Notes: generated from the letters alone by a model not told the origin. DNA of 35,885 bases from Pseudomonadota bacterium (GCA_022562175.1 JADFPU010000005.1:1-35885), one strand, 5' to 3'; counted from the stretch's first letter, positions 10,464 to 19,368 are shown. Numbers and translations are program-made.

Positions 10464-11777
10464 ATGGAACTTAATGCAGCCATAAAGTCGACACTCGACA
10501 GCGCATGGCACAGAGATTCTGCACACGCGAGCATACAACGGTGGCTGGAAGTATGTGAAAAAGAAGGCTGGGGAAATATCCCTGAAAAAATTTCCCTGCT
10601 CGTCAACTTGTTCGGCGCCAGTTGGTATTTCACCCGTCTTGTTTTCTACCGGGGGCGCACAGCTGCGAGTCTTATCGATCAGGCAGAGCCGGATAAACTC
10701 ACTCGATCTGCTATGGCGAACTGTTTTAAGGTGGCGTTAGAACAGGATGATATGGAATATCAGCTGGAACAATTGAGAATGCTCAAAAATGAAACCATGT
10801 TGAATATCCTGATCTGCTACCTCGACAATCAGTTTAATCAGCAACAGACAGAGCAAGCCTTGACAGCATTGGCGGAGCTTAGTCTGGGCATGGTGATGGA
10901 AATATCAGGTCTTCGGTCTGACTCTTCAGGATATCAGCTTGCAGTGTTGGGTATGGGCAGAATGGCGGGTGAAGAGATGACGTTTGGCTCGGATCTGGAC
11001 CTGATCTTTCTTTTTGATCGTCAGTCGATAAGTGATGTTACAAAACTGACAAGAACCATCCAGCGGCTTTTAAGAAACCTTACCTCTCTGGCGCCATTCG
11101 GAACATTTTATGAAGTTGATATGCGCTTGCGTCCACATGGAACAGCCGGGTCTCTGGTCACCTCGACAAATGCATTTCTTGAACATCACCAGCACAGGCG
11201 AGAGATTTGGGAGCGGCAAATGATGACTCGTTGCCGTCCGGTAATAGAAAATGCTGATATAGGAAGAAGCAGCCTGGAAAAAATCATGCCTTATATCTAT
11301 GCAGACTACGATCATGATTATTTGCAACAGGAAATTACAGATATGCGCAGGCTTGTGCAGAAAGAAAAAGGCAGCCTCAGGGATAAATTTGATGTCAAGT
11401 TCGGTAGAGGCGGGATTATGGATATCGACTTCATGACCCATTACTTTCAATTGCGCTATGGACACGAACAGGAATCATTGCAGACATGCAGTACCCGAGC
11501 AGCGCTGGAACAACTTAAACAATTAGAGATCCTTGATGCAGATCACGCGGATACGCTACTTGCAGCCTACGACTTCCTGAAAGGAATCGAGACCCGCCTG
11601 CGTCTGTTTGACATGAAGGCGATCAGCGCCTTCCCGCAGGAACCCGCCGCACACATCCCCCTGGCCCGGGCAATGGGCTACTTCGATGAAGACGAACCCC
11701 ACTTCGTGGAAAAATACCTGTCAGTCTCGGACAAGGTACGGACGTTGTTTAATCATTATTTAAAAGGGATTGATTAA
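10464..11777 (+). CDS. glnE: Glutamine synthetase adenylyltransferase, C-terminal half (adenylyltransferase domain)
   Basis: This 437-residue ORF corresponds to the C-terminal adenylyltransferase half of GlnE, which attaches AMP to a tyrosine of glutamine synthetase. The second nucleotidyltransferase motif is visible as VLGMGRMAGEEMTFGSDLDL with Asp177 and Asp179, followed by YEVDMRLRPHGTAGSLVTS, WERQMMTRCRPV and KFGRGGIMDIDFMTHY. Its frame is shifted relative to the upstream half, and its ATG lies two bases past that stop, with AGGG about 10 bases upstream as a possible ribosome-binding site. One extra base near 10451-10454 would fuse the two frames into one chain of roughly 870 residues. 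No nonsense codon or decay is seen inside either half. Confidence 0.88.
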   Translation: MELNAAIKSTLDSAWHRDSAHASIQRWLEVCEKEGWGNIPEKISLLVNLFGASWYFTRLVFYRGRTAASLIDQAEPDKLTRSAMANCFKVALEQDDMEYQLEQLRMLKNETMLNILICYLDNQFNQQQTEQALTALAELSLGMVMEISGLRSDSSGYQLAVLGMGRMAGEEMTFGSDLDLIFLFDRQSISDVTKLTRTIQRLLRNLTSLAPFGTFYEVDMRLRPHGTAGSLVTSTNAFLEHHQHRREIWERQMMTRCRPVIENADIGRSSLEKIMPYIYADYDHDYLQQEITDMRRLVQKEKGSLRDKFDVKFGRGGIMDIDFMTHYFQLRYGHEQESLQTCSTRAALEQLKQLEILDADHADTLLAAYDFLKGIETRLRLFDMKAISAFPQEPAAHIPLARAMGYFDEDEPHFVEKYLSVSDKVRTLFNHYLKGID

Positions 11778-11876
11778 GTGAATCACATGGGGCCTTTTTC
11801 TTCACAGGTGAAACTGACTCGTGACTCAATAAAAATTAAAAAGAATCATGGTCTGTTCCTATTAATACTATTAATT

Positions 11877-12195
11877 TTACAAGGTGGAGCGTCTTGTTAG
11901 ATCTGTTTTCCTGCGAACCATCTTTATTTCTAAAATACAGCCAACAGCTTCCGCATACTTTCTTAGTGTTGCAATAGACGGCGAATGCTTCCCGGTTCCA
12001 AGAGCTGACTCAAGACGAGTAACAGCCGGAGGTTTCGTTCCCCTTCGCTTGGCAATTTCCGCTTGACTAAAACCCGGCTTGCTTTCGAGCAAGAAGCATG
12101 TTTCGTAACAGGCTAAATTCAGGCTCTATGGCCTCATATTCAGACCTGACACTTTCCTTATGGAGTGCCTTCGATTTCAGTTGATCATGCCTCAT
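11877..12195 (-). pseudogene. higA: Frameshifted XRE-family antitoxin (HigA-type)
   Basis: The antitoxin can be rebuilt in two frames. From ATG 12195 the frame reads MRHDQLKSK and continues through LLARKQAGF to a TAG at 12067-12069. A one-base shift at the A4 run 12069-12072 (TTTT on the coding strand) restores SQAEIAKRRGTKPPAVTRLES, a classic helix-turn-helix, and continues through TLRKYAEAVGCILEIK to the stop at 11877. The family's antitoxins join exactly these two pieces as ARKQAGFSQAEIAKR. The frame is therefore broken by one extra T. The remaining downstream part could only start at a TTG (12092). It overlaps the toxin's 3' end by 11 bases, as expected for this toxin-first module. Family clear; inactivity inferred. 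Confidence 0.75.
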
Positions 12196-12367
12196 TTTTC
12201 TTTACCTCGACTAAGCGTTTTCGGGCTATTCGTAGTTCCCGCCGGGGTGTTTTTTGAGTTTTCTTCACAAACACATGTAGCATCACGATTCGCTTGCCCA
12301 CTGACGTGCAGTAGAAAACCCGGGCAATTCCTTGTTTGCTTTTGAGTCTGAATACAAGCAAGTCCAC
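12185..12367 (-). pseudogene. higB: Truncated RelE/HigB (Gp49-like) toxin remnant
   Basis: The 60-residue frame carries the C-terminal half of a Gp49/HigB-type mRNA interferase: KSKQGIARVFYCTSVGKR and LHVFVKKTQKTPRRELRIARKR are near-consensus for the family, whose members have about 100-110 residues. The first 50 or so residues are missing from this frame. Just upstream (12363-12405) another frame reads LASSGLAHISAQW, which resembles the family's central G-x-x-L-S-A-Q stretch, so a frameshift together with loss of the N-terminus is likely. The toxin precedes the antitoxin and ends inside its first codons. The 5' end is close to the end of putP (12455), leaving no space for the full gene. Almost certainly non-functional. 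Confidence 0.7.
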
Positions 12368-12454
12368 TGCGCAGAAATGTGAGCAAGGCCAGAAGACGCC
12401 AAACGGTTTCTCATTAAAATTGTTGGATCTTGTTGATCAAAAGGTCTGAAGGCA

Positions 12455-13891
12455 TTAGCTTGATTTTATTTGTGTGTTACTCACAACAATGATAGCGATA
12501 AGCGAGAAGACAAATCCAGGCACCAGTTCATACAACTCAAATAGTCCTCCTTGTAACTGGCTCCAGATTATAACTGTCAACCCCCCGGTGATTATTCCTG
12601 AAATTGCGCCTGCCTTTGTCATGCTTTTCCATAACAGCGATAACAACAATGTCGGGCCGAAAGCGGCACCGAATCCTGCCCAGGCATAACTGACCAGTTC
12701 CAGTATTTGTTGTTCGGGATTCAAGGCAATAAGTGTCGCAATGATAGCCACGCAGATAACGGCCAGTCGCCCGACCAGCACCAGTTCTTTTTCACCGGCA
12801 TTGGGTCGAAATATGGTCTTGTAGAAATCTTCTGTTACTGCCGATGAAGCAACCAGTAGTTGTGAATCCGCGGTACTCATTATGGCAGCCAGGATCGCCG
12901 CCAGACATATTCCGGCAATGACCGGATGAAAAATGACCGAGGCCATCATGATAAATACCTTTTCACTATCAGGGCCGGCAAGTGGCTCGGCAAGGTATAC
13001 GGTACCGGTCAAACCGATAACGATGGACGCTAACATAGACAAGGCAGTCCAGGTCACTGCAATACGGCGTGCATCGGCAATCATTGTACTGGACCGAATC
13101 GCCATAAACCGGACAAGGATATGGGGTTGTCCGAAATAACCCAGTCCCCAGCCCAGTAACGATATCAACGCAATAATGGATAGGGTGTCGCCGGTTCCGG
13201 TTTTTAACGGATTGAGAAAATCCGGGTTAACTCTTGTAATGATACTGGTCGCCATATGGTAACCACCCAACTCGTTCACGGCAAAGATGGCGACAGCCGA
13301 CAATGCAATAATCATCAGTAATCCCTGCAACAAGTCAGTCCACGACACGGCGAGGAACCCGCCGATGGAGGTATAAAGGAGAATCACCGCTGCGCCAATC
13401 AATACCGCCCAGTGGTAAGGCAGTCCAAATACCGATGCAAATAATTTCCCGCCGGCCACCAGCCCGGAACTGGTGTAAAACAGGAAAAACAATAATATAA
13501 AAAAAGCGCTCACAAAGCGTAATACATGGCTGGTATCGTTAAACCGGTATTCAAAATATTCCGGCAAGGTCAGGGCATTGTTCAGGGATTCACTTCGATC
13601 CCTGAGTCTTGGTGCAATCAGCAACCAGTTGGCATATGTTCCGATTAATAATCCAATGGCAATCCAGATTGCCTCAAGACCAGCCACATAAGCGTAACCG
13701 GGAAGTCCCAGTAACAGCCAACCGCTCATGTCAGACGCTCCGGCGCTAAGTGCGGTGGTCCAGCGTCCAAGCTGACGTCCACCCAATATGTAGTCAGACA
13801 GGTTGTTTGTTTTACGGTATGCGATCCAGCCGATGTAAAAGACCAGCAGGAAATACATTCCGAAAGTGATGCTTGTTATGATTTGATTCAA
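12455..13891 (-). CDS. putP: Sodium/proline symporter PutP (SSS family)
   Basis: This 478-residue inner-membrane protein has about 12-13 hydrophobic segments and belongs to the sodium:solute symporter family. PutP-specific features include an N-terminus with YIGWIAYRKTNNLSDYILGGRQLG, the ALSAGASDMSGWLLLGLPG stretch, which holds sodium- and proline-binding residues in the E. coli protein, and the loop GYFGQPHILVRFMAI. Length is near the usual 500 residues. It would import proline with sodium for nutrition or osmoprotection. No putA or proline regulator is adjacent. It is preceded by the radical SAM gene in the same direction with a 131-base gap, so it probably has its own promoter. Confidence 0.93.
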   Translation of the reverse strand: MNQIITSITFGMYFLLVFYIGWIAYRKTNNLSDYILGGRQLGRWTTALSAGASDMSGWLLLGLPGYAYVAGLEAIWIAIGLLIGTYANWLLIAPRLRDRSESLNNALTLPEYFEYRFNDTSHVLRFVSAFFILLFFLFYTSSGLVAGGKLFASVFGLPYHWAVLIGAAVILLYTSIGGFLAVSWTDLLQGLLMIIALSAVAIFAVNELGGYHMATSIITRVNPDFLNPLKTGTGDTLSIIALISLLGWGLGYFGQPHILVRFMAIRSSTMIADARRIAVTWTALSMLASIVIGLTGTVYLAEPLAGPDSEKVFIMMASVIFHPVIAGICLAAILAAIMSTADSQLLVASSAVTEDFYKTIFRPNAGEKELVLVGRLAVICVAIIATLIALNPEQQILELVSYAWAGFGAAFGPTLLLSLLWKSMTKAGAISGIITGGLTVIIWSQLQGGLFELYELVPGFVFSLIAIIVVSNTQIKSS

Positions 13892-14022
13892 GCCAAGCTT
13901 CCTGTCTCTATGTATCCCATGATGATGAGTCTGTTGCCGTGTTTTATGTTCAGGTTGACGGGATAGTAGTGGTCTCGTTTAGAAACTGCACAGAATTTTC
14001 GCTGCACGATTCGTGCGACGCT

Positions 14023-15021
14023 TCACAGTATGTCTTCACAGGGAAAGAATATTTCTTGCGGGATATATTCGAGTATCTGGTCGCGGCAAAACTCCAGCAT
14101 TTCGTTATTGAATTGCTGTTTATATGAAATCATGCCTTTGCTTTCTACCAGGGGCGAAGCAAATAAGGGTTCATCCGGGTAAAGGCGAGACATAGAACGA
14201 AAGAAATCCCGTGGTAAACGAAAACTTCCCAGACTGACAGAATGAATGCTGTCAGGGTCAAGCTGTGTAAATATGTTGTTGAACAGTTGTTTGTATTGTT
14301 CACGAAAGTCATGCTGGTATATTAGTGGATCAAAGCGCAGGCCAATCCGCCAACCTTGTGCCTGCAACTTTTGCATGGCTTCCAGTCGCCGTTGTGGGGC
14401 AGGTGTTTTGTGTTCCAGTGCATCAGCTATCGCCTCAGGTGTAAAACTGTAGGCGATAACAATGTTGTCTAATACCTCTGTTGCCAGAAGAGAACGTATC
14501 TGGGTGCTCTTGGTGCGTATTTCCAATAAGGCTTTTGGGTTACGTGCAAATACCGGCAGAAAGTATTCAACAAAGTGAGTAACCGGTTCAAGTGCAAGAC
14601 TATCGCAATCATAACCCGAGAAAAAATGAATATCCTGACCGGCATTTTCCTGTATGACATCTTCGATGGCAGATTCAAAGCTTTCAAAATTCACAAAAAA
14701 AACATAATGTGCAGACCGATACATACCCTGTAAAAAACAATAGCGGCAGTCATAGATGCAATTAAGCATGTGGGAAAAGTAGAAATTTTGTTTCGCACCG
14801 ATGTTATAAGCCTCAGGCGCCGGCATGACATGGTTCCTGAATTTTTCTGCCAGAATGATGGCAGGGTTATCTTTTTGTAATCTGAAGTTTTGTGCCTTGC
14901 GGTTAAATATCTCTGTGTAGCGCCGGCAAGGAATAATCATTGCCTTGGGAAACCTCGCAACTATTGCAACTGTCCTGGGGTGATGCCTTATTGACTCCTC
15001 GATATATATAGTATCGAACAT
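14023..15021 (-). CDS. Spore photoproduct lyase-like radical SAM protein
   Basis: This 332-residue protein belongs to the SPL family of radical SAM enzymes. The iron-sulfur motif is C88-I-Y-D-C92-R-Y-C95 with the family's spacing C-x3-C-x2-C and the following FLQ, and a C-terminal barrel half contains RIGLRFDPLIYQ. Bacillus SPL repairs the spore photoproduct in DNA using a Cys hydrogen donor in its ACTSD stretch. The equivalent here reads FFSGYDCDSLALE: Tyr137 sits at the donor position and a Cys two residues later (139). Gammaproteobacteria form no spores, so the true substrate is unknown. The gene starts 5 bases after the nucleosidase-like gene, making tight co-expression very likely. Confidence 0.85.
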   Translation of the reverse strand: MFDTIYIEESIRHHPRTVAIVARFPKAMIIPCRRYTEIFNRKAQNFRLQKDNPAIILAEKFRNHVMPAPEAYNIGAKQNFYFSHMLNCIYDCRYCFLQGMYRSAHYVFFVNFESFESAIEDVIQENAGQDIHFFSGYDCDSLALEPVTHFVEYFLPVFARNPKALLEIRTKSTQIRSLLATEVLDNIVIAYSFTPEAIADALEHKTPAPQRRLEAMQKLQAQGWRIGLRFDPLIYQHDFREQYKQLFNNIFTQLDPDSIHSVSLGSFRLPRDFFRSMSRLYPDEPLFASPLVESKGMISYKQQFNNEMLEFCRDQILEYIPQEIFFPCEDIL

Positions 15022-15026
15022 GCTGA

Positions 15027-15851
15027 TTAATCTGCTTTTGGCGACAATGATATTTTATCCAGTTCGCCCTCAAGGTATGTCAGGATATCATTGGCGCGCC
15101 TTATTTTAGTCAACTTTGCTTCAAACAGGCTTTCATCCGGCCTGAGAGTTTGCCAGCGTCTCAATAAACGCTGCAAAATACCTTTCTGGTATTGAGTGAA
15201 GTGCCATCGCTGCAGGCATTGTTCATAGTGTTGCGGAACAGACGTTACTGATTCGAGCCGGGATGACAAAGCCTGTATTTGCTCAAACAATGCATTTATT
15301 TCAGCTGTTTTGTCGGCAATCAGTTCTGATACAAATTTTTCAGCCAGTTTTAGTACCGGTTTTGTCTGATTATCTGAAATTATTTTGAGGCAGTGGATCA
15401 GCTCGGCGGTCGCAAAACGGCTTGCCGTTGCAAAAAAACCTGAACCTTCCATGTCATACATGATCTCATCGTAACTGTTGAGGGCCTTGTCGAGTGTCAA
15501 CAGGCCGGCACAGGATATCTTGCTTTTAAAGATGATTTGCGGGTACCAGATCTGACCATTGCTGGCATCTTCGATACGGTTTGCCAGGACAAGTTGTCCA
15601 ATTGCCAGCGTTTTGTGTCCAGCCACACCGATATTTATCCATGCATCACTGCTTTTGGCATCCAGCAGCATTCTGGCATGCATGGTCGCCGCGATGGAGG
15701 CCTGCTTGCCAATGCCGCTGATGGTCAGTGATATACCCCGTGCTTCGTTCAGGCAGGTATAAAACAACTCGGCTTTTTTGACATGCTTTAGTTGAAAATG
15801 ATGCTGTAACGGTCTGGCCTCGCATTTCAATGCACAGATTATGTGAATCAT
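15027..15851 (-). CDS. Nucleoside phosphorylase/MTA-SAH nucleosidase-fold protein
   Basis: The first 165 residues of this 274-residue protein follow the MTA/SAH nucleosidase fold: IICALKCEARPL (Glu11, matching the catalytic Glu12 of E. coli MTAN), SGIGKQASIAATMHARMLL, INIGVAGHKTLAIGQLVLANRI, YDMEGSGFF (Glu135, ribose-binding Glu174 equivalent) and KIISDN (Asp160, catalytic Asp197 equivalent). All key acids are kept, so hydrolysis of a purine nucleoside is plausible. The domain is shortened in the middle, and a helical tail of about 95 residues is not found in MTAN. It is directly upstream of the SPL-like radical SAM gene. The substrate could be 5'-deoxyadenosine or an adenosylated product, but this is inference. 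Confidence 0.78.
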   Translation of the reverse strand: MIHIICALKCEARPLQHHFQLKHVKKAELFYTCLNEARGISLTISGIGKQASIAATMHARMLLDAKSSDAWINIGVAGHKTLAIGQLVLANRIEDASNGQIWYPQIIFKSKISCAGLLTLDKALNSYDEIMYDMEGSGFFATASRFATAELIHCLKIISDNQTKPVLKLAEKFVSELIADKTAEINALFEQIQALSSRLESVTSVPQHYEQCLQRWHFTQYQKGILQRLLRRWQTLRPDESLFEAKLTKIRRANDILTYLEGELDKISLSPKAD

Positions 15852-15904
15852 GATTAAGTGTATGGCAACTTTGTCAGGGCTTGCAGGTGTATTTATCCAA
15901 CAAG

Positions 15905-16753
15905 TTATGTTTGCATGTGTTCATATTCCGAGATCTGACGTGCCAGTAGCGGTTCAAATTTCGAAACGAGTTCATGGTTTTGATATTTCCTTGCACCTTT
16001 CAGGACTATCTGCAGCTTTTCCCTCATTGTGTTAAAGGCTGTTTTTTTATGCTCAACTGAAAGTTCCGGGTCAGATAATATCTTTTCTAGTGCCCTGATT
16101 CTGAATCGATCCATGCCCCAGTATCTGCGTGATAATTGATCGGCATGGCCACCATATTTTATGATCAATTCACTATCAAGAAACAGCACAGGGTAGCGGG
16201 CACAGATCCGCAGCCACATATCATAATCCTCACACACCGGCAATGTTTCATCAAACAACCCGACCTTGGCAAAGACACTGCGATGGATAATTGCTGAAGA
16301 GGGTGAGATTACGCAAAGCGGCAAACAATGTCGAAATATATGGCCACCATATTTGTGGTGTTTTTTCATCTGCTTTACCTGAAGTCCATTCCTTATCCAG
16401 GTCTCATTGGTATGACAGAATAAATAATGCGGATTTTCCTGCAAAGCCTGCATTTGCTGCTGGAGCTTGTCTGCCAACCATTCATCGTCTGAGTCGAGCA
16501 AGGCCAGCCAGTCAGCTTTTGCCATTCGGATCCCTGCATTTCGTGCAGCACTAATCCCCATATTTTTCTGTGATAATAAACGAACCGCCGGATAGTTGGT
16601 TGTTATCATGGCAGCGGTCTCATCCGTTGAGCCATCATCTATCACTATCACCTCAGTGGGCGGAAACGTTTGCCGGAAGACCGAATCCAGCGCGCGTTGA
16701 ATAACAGACACCCTGTTATATGTAGGGATGATTACTGATATGCCTGTGCTCAT
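15905..16753 (-). CDS. Family 2 glycosyltransferase
   Basis: This 282-residue GT2 (GT-A fold) enzyme starts with ISVIIPTYNRVSVIQRALDS and shows the nucleotide-binding VIVIDDGSTDE, then the LLDSDDEW DxD-type metal site, and LFDETLPVCEDYDMWLR with the acidic catalytic region. There are no membrane segments, so it is cytoplasmic or peripheral. Acceptor and sugar are unknown. It stands first in a probable operon with the nucleosidase-like and SPL-like genes (53- and 5-base gaps), with no polysaccharide genes nearby. Its ribosome-binding GGAG (16761-16764) belongs to the terminal repeat of a small inverted-repeat element. Confidence 0.88.
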   Translation of the reverse strand: MSTGISVIIPTYNRVSVIQRALDSVFRQTFPPTEVIVIDDGSTDETAAMITTNYPAVRLLSQKNMGISAARNAGIRMAKADWLALLDSDDEWLADKLQQQMQALQENPHYLFCHTNETWIRNGLQVKQMKKHHKYGGHIFRHCLPLCVISPSSAIIHRSVFAKVGLFDETLPVCEDYDMWLRICARYPVLFLDSELIIKYGGHADQLSRRYWGMDRFRIRALEKILSDPELSVEHKKTAFNTMREKLQIVLKGARKYQNHELVSKFEPLLARQISEYEHMQT

Positions 16754-16760
16754 GCTAGTA

Positions 16761-16902
16761 CTCCGTCAAGGTTGTAGTGGTGGATTCCAGTTGACCTGTC
16801 AGCGTTCATGGCAAGGCACGTCTTGCAGTGAATGGCAGCGTCCTTCGCAAGAGAGGTAACGCCGCCATGGATGCTGAACCCATCAATACAACTTTGACGG
16901 AG
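16761..16902. repeat. MITE-like element with about 28-bp terminal inverted repeats
   Basis: The left end (16761-16790) begins CTCCGTCAAGGTTGTAGTGG. The right end, read on the other strand from 16902, begins CTCCGTCAAAGTTGTATTGA, and similarity continues through TGGGTTCAG, giving about 24 of 28 matching positions. The 142-bp interior has no transposase and only weak further symmetry. No clear target-site duplication is seen. It lies between the divergent glycosyltransferase and parC genes and touches the ribosome-binding site of the former. Probably a non-autonomous mobile element, family not recognised. Confidence 0.6.
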
Positions 16903-16933
16903 AACCAGTGCCTGCTCGGGTCGGGCAAAGAGC

Positions 16934-16942
16934 TGGTATAAT
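16934..16942 (+). promoter_or_regulatory. Extended -10 promoter of parC
   Basis: TGGTATAAT is a perfect TATAAT box with a TG extended -10 element, 50 bases upstream of the parC ATG. No good -35 is seen at the usual 17-base spacing, which extended -10 promoters tolerate. The arms CGGGTCG and CGACCCG near 16917 and 16963 bracket it and could be an operator or chance. Confidence 0.5.
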
Positions 16943-16991
16943 AACCGTGTCCTCAGTCTTAATCGACCCGAACTTCGCAGGTAACTGATCA

Positions 16992-19262
16992 ATGAATAAC
17001 AATTTAACCCTGGATTTTGAACGCAACGAGCAGCGGCCCATACACGAATTTTCTGAACAGGCATACCTGGATTATTCCATGTATGTGATCCTTGATCGCG
17101 CCTTGCCAAATATTGCCGATGGCTTGAAACCTGTACAACGCAGGATCATTTATGCGATGTCCGAATTGGGACTGAAGGCAACGGCAAAATTCAAAAAATC
17201 GGCACGTACCGTCGGTGATGTAATTGGCAAGTTCCATCCGCATGGCGACAGCGCCTGTTATGAAGCCATGGTGTTGATGGCACAGGGTTTCAGTTATCGC
17301 TATCCGTTGATAGATGGCCAGGGTAACTGGGGGTCACTGGACGATCCGAAATCGTTTGCCGCGATGCGCTACACCGAATCAAAACTGACTTCCTACGCTG
17401 ATACCTTATTATCTGAATTGTCACAAGGCACCGTTGACTGGACCGCAAATTTTGATGGTACTTTGAGTGAACCACAATTGTTACCCGCCCGTTTGCCGAA
17501 TATTCTGTTAAATGGCACCACCGGTATCGCGGTCGGCATGGCGACGGACATTCCGCCGCATAACCTGCGGGAAGTTGTAGCGGCCTGTGTGCGCTTGCTG
17601 GAAGCGCCCAAAAGCACGGTGGAACAACTGTGTGAGCATATCAAAGGTCCGGATTTTCCCACCCATGCAGAGATCATTACACCTGCCGAAGAACTGTTGG
17701 AGATCTACAAGACCGGCACTGGCTCGGTGAAGATGCGTGGACTATGGGAACGGGAAGATGACAATATAGTGATCACTGCTTTGCCACATCAGAGCTCCGG
17801 CAGCAAAATTCTGGAACAGATTGCTGCACAAATGCAGGCGAAGAAACTACCCATGCTTGAGGATCTGCGTGATGAATCCGATCATGAAAACCCGACTCGT
17901 CTGGTGCTGGTGCCCCGTTCCAACCGGGTCAACTGTGAGGAGCTTATGTCACACCTGTTTTCTACGACTGATCTGCAGCGCAATTATCGCGTTAATATGA
18001 ATATCATCGGCATCGACGGGCGGCCTCAGGTCAAGGATTTAAGAACGATTTTAAAAGAGTGGCTGCAGTACCGGATGGAAACCGTGCGGCGCAAGTTGCA
18101 ACACCGTCTCGACAAGGTCGAGACACTGATGCATATATTGCAAGGGCTGTTGATTGTCTATTTAAATATCGATGAGCTCATTGCCATCATTCGCGCTGAA
18201 GACAAGCCCAAGCCGGTGTTGATGAAACGCTTCAAACTCAGTGATGAACAGGCAGAGGCGATACTGGAATTGAAACTGCGTAAACTGGCCAGGCTCGAAG
18301 AGATGAAGATCAAGGCAGATCTGCAAGCACTGCAAGATGAGCGGCATGGCTTGCGACAGATGCTGGGTTCCAAACAACGTTTGACCAGCCTGGTCAAGAA
18401 AGAAATTATCGCCGATGCGGAGCAACACGGCGATGACAGATGTTCCCCCATTGTCAAGCGCGAACAAGCCAGGACGATAGAAGTGACCGAGCTACTGCCG
18501 ACCGAACCGGTCACGGTGATACTGTCAGAGAAGGGCTGGATCAGGGCAGCCAAGGGACATGAAATCGACCCTGAATCACTGAATTATCGGGCTGGCGATG
18601 CCTTCAAACAGGCCGACAAAGGACGCAGTAATCAATATGCTGTATTGCTGGATTCCACCGGGCGTTGTTATTCCCTGCCCGTGCATGATCTGCCTTCTGC
18701 CCGCAGCCTTGGGGAACCCTTATCCAGCCGGGTGACGCCACCGGACGGCGCTACTTTCGAAGGCATCATGTTGGGCGCGCCGGATTCGCTGTTTCTGCTG
18801 GCTAGTGATGCGGGTTATGGCTTTATGGCCAGATTGGCAGAACTGTATGCGAAAAACAAAAATGGCAAACTGGTATTAAGTGTGCCAAAGGCTGCCAAGG
18901 TACTGCAACCGGCATTGGTCAGTGACGCTAACAATGATTACGTTGCTGCGATCAGTTCCACCGGACGTTTATTGGTCACGGACATTAACGAATTTCCGCT
19001 GCTGGCCAAAGGCAAGGGACTGAAGATCATCCAGATACCGACAGCGAAACTCAAATCAAGAGAGGAATATGTCACGGCCGTGGCAGTATTTTCAGAAGGT
19101 GATTCATTGCTACTGGATTCCGGTAAACGACATATGACACTGAGGCCCAAAGATATCGACGCTTATTACAGTGATCGGGGTCTGCGCGGAAATATGTTGC
19201 CCAGAGGTTTTCGCCAGGTCGACAGGATGCTGACATTAAAGGATAACAAGGCGGAAGAATAA
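16992..19262 (+). CDS. parC: DNA topoisomerase IV subunit A
   Basis: ParC is the DNA-cleaving subunit of topoisomerase IV, which decatenates daughter chromosomes. The 756-residue protein has the ParC length and N-terminus ([32 protein letters not shown] in overlapping pieces). The winged-helix region shows [15 protein letters not shown] with Ser87 and Glu91, the quinolone-sensitive residues of this position, and the active-site Tyr127 in [11 protein letters not shown]. The shortened beta-pinwheel C-terminal domain distinguishes it from GyrA, with no GyrA box. parE is not in the window. It is monocistronic: a tandem repeat and terminator follow. Confidence 0.96.
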   Translation: MNNNLTLDFERNEQRPIHEFSEQAYLDYSMYVILDRALPNIADGLKPVQRRIIYAMSELGLKATAKFKKSARTVGDVIGKFHPHGDSACYEAMVLMAQGFSYRYPLIDGQGNWGSLDDPKSFAAMRYTESKLTSYADTLLSELSQGTVDWTANFDGTLSEPQLLPARLPNILLNGTTGIAVGMATDIPPHNLREVVAACVRLLEAPKSTVEQLCEHIKGPDFPTHAEIITPAEELLEIYKTGTGSVKMRGLWEREDDNIVITALPHQSSGSKILEQIAAQMQAKKLPMLEDLRDESDHENPTRLVLVPRSNRVNCEELMSHLFSTTDLQRNYRVNMNIIGIDGRPQVKDLRTILKEWLQYRMETVRRKLQHRLDKVETLMHILQGLLIVYLNIDELIAIIRAEDKPKPVLMKRFKLSDEQAEAILELKLRKLARLEEMKIKADLQALQDERHGLRQMLGSKQRLTSLVKKEIIADAEQHGDDRCSPIVKREQARTIEVTELLPTEPVTVILSEKGWIRAAKGHEIDPESLNYRAGDAFKQADKGRSNQYAVLLDSTGRCYSLPVHDLPSARSLGEPLSSRVTPPDGATFEGIMLGAPDSLFLLASDAGYGFMARLAELYAKNKNGKLVLSVPKAAKVLQPALVSDANNDYVAAISSTGRLLVTDINEFPLLAKGKGLKIIQIPTAKLKSREEYVTAVAVFSEGDSLLLDSGKRHMTLRPKDIDAYYSDRGLRGNMLPRGFRQVDRMLTLKDNKAEE

Positions 19263-19270
19263 CGGCATCT

Positions 19271-19368
19271 CGTCGTGACAGACATACTGTCTTCCCGCGA
19301 CATAAGCACTTCCCTGTACTCGTCGCTACAGACATCCTGTCTTCCCGCGACATAAGCACTTCCCTGTG
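19271..19368. repeat. Tandem 50-bp repeat, two copies, downstream of parC
   Basis: Units 19271-19318 and 19321-19368 differ at only three positions before their last base. Each contains ACAGACATMCTGTCTTCCC followed by GCGACATAAGCACTTCCCTGT. Within each unit two stems can form: GTCGY with GCGAC outside, and ACAG with CTGT inside. The block lies between the parC stop and the bidirectional terminator, so it is transcribed in the parC 3' untranslated region. Confidence 0.8.

Noticed and set aside
12192-12386. 64-residue frame in the toxin region
   Set aside because: It is a shadow in a third frame; the family residues are in the frame at 12185-12367.
16750-17109. 119-residue frame opposite the start of parC
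   Set aside because: It overlaps parC and the inverted-repeat element and shows no family signature.
19271-19368. Possible CRISPR array
   Set aside because: Only two adjacent units with a two-base spacer and no cas genes; it is a tandem repeat.
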